The translations under genes and the position numbers were made by a program. 64,000 nt of DNA, taken from contig NZ_CP095049.1 of NCBI RefSeq assembly GCF_022919135.1, forward strand, positions 868,001-932,000. The letters run 5' to 3'. A model generated the notes under the pieces. It made no database searches. It saw only the letters and a program-made list of their open reading frames with translations, and was not told where the DNA came from. Below are positions 63,011-64,000 of the stretch, one piece after another. Every line of letters starts with the position of its first letter. The stretch's first letter is position 1. The stretch is from Hymenobacter cellulosivorans. Its GTDB lineage: Bacteria; Bacteroidota; Bacteroidia; Cytophagales; Hymenobacteraceae.

Positions 63011-64000
63011 TTACTCCGTGGCCGGGCGGCTGCCACGCAAACCGTACCACACGATATAGAGGTAGCAGAGCACGGGCAGAATGAAGGCCAAGCGCAGGGC
63101 ATGTACCCCTCCCCCGCCGCTCTGGCTGTCGGCAATGATACCGAACAGTGGTGGAATGATGGCCCCGCCCACAATGGCGGCTGAGAGCAAACCCGAGGCA
63201 TCTTCGGTGTGGCGGCCCAGGCCAGCTACGGCCAGCGTGAAAATGACCGGAAACATGATGGAGTTCATCAGGCCCACGGCCAGCAAGCTCCACATGGCCA
63301 CGGCCCCGCTGGTATTGATAGAAATAATAACTAGTAGCACGGCCCCTATGGCGTTGAAGGCCAGCACCCGACCAGGGTTGAGCTTACGCAGCACCCCGAT
63401 ACCCAGAAAACGGCCCACCATAGCAGCCCCCCAGTAGAAAGCAACCTGCTCGCCGGCATCACCAGCCGACATACCCACTACTTCCCGCTGGCTCAGGTAA
63501 CTCACAATGTGGGACCCAATAGCAACTTCGGCCCCCACGTAGGCAAAGATACCTACCAGGCCCAGCAGCAGATGGCGGTAGTGCCAGGCCCGCTGGGTGT
63601 CGCCGGCCGGGGCGGGGGCGTGGGCAATGTGGGGCAGCTTCAGAAACGCCAGCAGCAGGCTGATAAGCACCAGCACGGCCCCAATACCGAGGTAGAGGTA
63701 TTGCACCGAAGTCACGTCGAGGGCTGCAGCCTGCGTGGCCGAAAGCTTGGTGAGGTCGGGCAGGCGGGACAAAATCAGGCGGGCCCCCAGGATGGGCGCA
63801 ATGGTGGTAGCCAGGGAGTTGAAAGCCTGGGTGAGCGTGAGGCGGGACGAAGCCGTGGCAGGTGGCCCCAGAATAGCCACGTAGGGGTTGCCAGCCACTT
63901 GCAGCGTCACGACACCGGTAGCCAGCACGAACAAGGCGCCCAAGAACAGCTCGAAGGTGCGGCTCTCAGCGGCCGGAAAAAACAGGAAGCAGCCAATGGC
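63011..64000 (-). CDS. FucP/GluP-family sugar MFS transporter, N-terminus outside the window
   Basis: At least 330 residues; the reading frame runs off the right edge with no start seen. About 9 transmembrane helices are visible. The segment VTLQVAGNPYVAILGPPATASSRLTLTQAFNSLATTIAPILGA is the fucose/glucose-galactose permease signature (GNPYVxxLG...LxQAFNSLGTxxxP). The second half has VGAEVAIGSHIVSYLS and MSAGDAGEQVAFYWGAAMVGRFLG. FucP-type carriers are H+ symporters for fucose, galactose or glucose. The convergent galactokinase gene supports galactose, but the substrate is not fixed by sequence alone. Confidence 0.9.
   Translation of the reverse strand, partial: AIGCFLFFPAAESRTFELFLGALFVLATGVVTLQVAGNPYVAILGPPATASSRLTLTQAFNSLATTIAPILGARLILSRLPDLTKLSATQAAALDVTSVQYLYLGIGAVLVLISLLLAFLKLPHIAHAPAPAGDTQRAWHYRHLLLGLVGIFAYVGAEVAIGSHIVSYLSQREVVGMSAGDAGEQVAFYWGAAMVGRFLGIGVLRKLNPGRVLAFNAIGAVLLVIISINTSGAVAMWSLLAVGLMNSIMFPVIFTLAVAGLGRHTEDASGLLSAAIVGGAIIPPLFGIIADSQSGGGGVHALRLAFILPVLCYLYIVWYGLRGSRPATE

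Overview
The window is about 60% G+C chromosomal DNA that most resembles Hymenobacter or a close relative (Bacteroidota, Cytophagales). The signs are two very large secreted proteins with type IX secretion (T9SS) C-terminal sorting domains, a lipoprotein TamA (TamL) with TamB, a DUF5686 outer-membrane protein, a PA14/OmpA surface protein, TAnnTTTG-like promoter motifs and a lack of Shine-Dalgarno sites. The genus name is an inference. I saw no rRNA, tRNA, CRISPR array, insertion sequence, integrase or phage gene. This reads as core genome.

Layout. (1) 1-1596, minus strand: a PA14/OmpA-type envelope gene broken by a one-base frameshift and cut by the window edge. (2) 1715-6779: one-carbon/methionine block, a SAM-I riboswitch, metH, then metF. 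(3) 6895-12643: small envelope and housekeeping genes (TPR protein, periplasmic TonB-C protein, lipoprotein, N-acetylmuramoyl-L-alanine amidase), an OFA-family oxalate/formate-type transporter with a 46-residue partner, and a DUF2007 protein. (4) 12897-31483: a molybdenum-cofactor region holding moeA, moaC, a MobB-like/MobA fusion, moaE, moaD, moaA, a MOT1-type molybdate transporter, moeB with a rhodanese domain, fdhD, and two tandem FdhF/YdeP-type molybdopterin oxidoreductases that are the likely clients. An alpha/beta hydrolase, an ECF sigma factor with a small partner, and clpP are interspersed. (5) 31670-39772: an orphan GAD/Tdi1-like protein and the tamB-tamL envelope-assembly operon. (6) 40143-42884: a CBM20-CBM20-GH77 4-alpha-glucanotransferase. 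(7) 43396-53342: two giant T9SS beta-helix surface proteins. (8) 53479-59429: a thioredoxin-reductase-like flavoprotein, a pair of roadblock/LC7 proteins, a membrane protein with a carboxypeptidase-regulatory-like domain, and a DUF5686 protein. (9) 59527-64000: a GH43 glycosidase, galactokinase and a FucP/GluP-type sugar transporter (cut by the right edge), which look like a small galactose/arabinose-polymer utilisation group.

How the genes work together. The molybdenum genes form a nearly complete route from GTP (MoaA, MoaC) through molybdopterin synthase (MoaD, MoaE, with MoeB recharging MoaD) to molybdenum insertion (MoeA), nucleotide attachment (MobA) and sulfuration of the enzyme-bound cofactor (FdhD). 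No mogA/moaB and no modABC are present in the window, so the MOT1-type carrier is the probable molybdate importer. MetF makes 5-methyl-tetrahydrofolate for MetH, and metH is under SAM control.

Intergenic spaces carry dispersed palindromic repeats (5639-5737, 6784-6890, 12632-12896, 18460-18559, 31541-31586). Some combine a REP-like segment with a CCCTTTAT-type terminator hairpin. Nothing here is clearly a new defence or mobile system. The best candidates for new biology are the roadblock pair, the twin YdeP enzymes with matching low-complexity N-termini, the soluble partner of the ECF sigma factor, and the composite repeats.
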